NCBI GenBank assembly: GCA_019242465.1 | Contig: JAFAVL010000771.1 | Location: 1-6,980, forward strand | Reading direction: 5' to 3' | DNA: 6,980 nt | DNA from: Chroococcidiopsidaceae cyanobacterium CP_BM_RX_35 | GTDB taxonomy: Bacteria; Cyanobacteriota; Cyanobacteriia; Cyanobacteriales; Chroococcidiopsidaceae | In this document: positions 6,523 to 6,980 of the stretch, one piece after another | Layout: each line of letters begins with the position of its first letter | Numbering within the stretch: the stretch's first letter is position 1 | The notes under the pieces: generated by a model | The model's database searches: none | The model's input: only the letters and a program-made list of their open reading frames with translations | Told to the model about the DNA's origin: nothing | Made by a program: the position numbers and the translations under genes

Positions 6523-6980
6523 CTACAAGCATTCTCTAAAGCGATCGCGGAAATACTGGTAGTACAACTCGCAGCTAGGCATCGCATGATTGCCTTGTAG
6601 ATGTATCAACCCCAGACTTTGCAACTTGAACGCCTGCACTAAATCTAACTCTACCGATTCCGGTTTTGTCACGACCTGAGCTAAAGCTGTTGCCAGCTCT
6701 GGCTCCTGTTGTAGATGCCATAATTGACGTTGCAGGTGATCGCTATAAATTCCGCTTGAGGTGAGGGATGTTTGTACCACTTGTTCTAGGGTGACATCTT
6801 GACGCCAAATGTGGTAAAGAGCCAGCCGTACTAAATACGGATGCCCGCCTACGAGTGCCATGAGTTGTTTCACCTGTTGGGTTGACCAATCCAGTCCGTG
6901 CCGTCTGGCTAGATCCTGTACCTGCTCTTTGGTTAACTCCGGCAACTCAATCGGCAGTCCCACATTGAACGGCGATTGAT
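6523..6980 (-). CDS. AAA-like domain (AAA_35-type, STAND-like) ATPase, C-terminal part only
   Basis: The frame is open from the right edge to the TAG at 6523-6525. It is not a gene that starts at the in-frame GTG at 6961-6963: reading further gives SPFNVGLPIELPELT, a continuous segment typical of the C-terminal half of cyanobacterial AAA-like domain proteins. About 151 residues are visible. LTKEQVQDLARRHGL, then LMALVGGHPYLVRLALYHI and a winged-helix-like end (AFKLQSLGLIHLQGNHAMP, then LYYQYFRDRF) match the ATPase lid and helical region; Walker A and B motifs would lie outside the window. In this family the module often follows an N-terminal effector or DNA-binding domain, which cannot be seen here. 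The protein ends right after YYQYFRDRFRECL, close to where such modules often stop, so there is no sign of truncation at the 3' end. The gene looks richer in G+C than the kinase gene at the other end. Its role (signalling or stress/defence switch) is inferred only from the class. Confidence 0.8.
   Translation of the reverse strand, partial: QSPFNVGLPIELPELTKEQVQDLARRHGLDWSTQQVKQLMALVGGHPYLVRLALYHIWRQDVTLEQVVQTSLTSSGIYSDHLQRQLWHLQQEPELATALAQVVTKPESVELDLVQAFKLQSLGLIHLQGNHAMPSCELYYQYFRDRFRECL
6541..6548. repeat. HIP1 octamer palindrome GCGATCGC
   Basis: This is an exact copy of the highly iterated palindrome that is over-represented in many cyanobacterial genomes. It lies inside the coding sequence of the AAA-like protein, near its 3' end. 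It is the only full copy noticed in the window and supports a cyanobacterial origin. Confidence 0.85.

Noticed and set aside
6402..6587. Minus-strand 61-codon hydrophobic frame at the end of the AAA-like gene
   Set aside because: Its start lies inside the AAA-like coding sequence in another frame, with no ribosome site. The Leu-rich tail comes from the intergenic DNA and looks accidental.
6523..6963. Treating the GTG at 6961-6963 as the start of a 146-residue gene
   Set aside because: The frame continues to the window edge and the upstream residues (SPFN before VGLP) belong to the same conserved segment, so this is the tail of a longer protein.

Overview
The window most resembles the chromosome of a filamentous or otherwise large-genome cyanobacterium. 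Three things point there. The octamer GCGATCGC (the HIP1 palindrome) occurs at 6541-6548. The left-hand gene is the N-terminal half of the large Ser/Thr-kinase plus ATPase signalling proteins that are abundant in such genomes. The right-hand gene ends with an AAA_35-type ('AAA-like domain') module that is also typically cyanobacterial. All recognisable genes lie on the minus strand, so transcription runs from right to left. No species can be named from this sequence.

Layout in the order of transcription. (1) 6980-6523: the C-terminal part of an AAA-like (STAND-like) ATPase whose front lies outside the window. (2) 6522-6139: a 384-base gap with no convincing gene, a weak promoter-like element and a short open stretch that may be a coding remnant. 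(3) 6138-4885: a 417-residue protein whose core looks like the acetoacetate decarboxylase (ADC) superfamily, with a helical N-terminal extension. (4) 4878-2551: a 775-residue FAD/NAD(P)-binding oxidoreductase of the COG3349-like, phytoene-desaturase-related type. It starts with GTG six bases after the previous stop, and its ribosome binding site lies inside the end of the previous gene. (5) 2550-2449: a short gap, with a strong inverted repeat that straddles the oxidoreductase stop codon. (6) 2448-1: the first 816 residues of a kinase-ATPase-TPR signalling protein that runs off the left edge.

How the genes may work together: the ADC-like protein and the oxidoreductase form a tight two-gene operon and probably act on the same hydrophobic or keto-acid-type substrate. 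That shared role is inferred from their spacing; the reaction is not known. The pair is flanked by two multidomain NTPase signalling proteins. The kinase gene follows the operon on the same strand but is separated from it by the hairpin, so co-regulation is possible but not shown.

The most interesting points are the uncharacterised ADC-like/FAD oxidoreductase pair, the altered active-site motif of the ADC-like protein (one lysine of the usual Lys-Lys pair kept, the second Gln), its phasin-like N-terminal extension, and the kinase domain in which the catalytic Asp of HxD is Asn.
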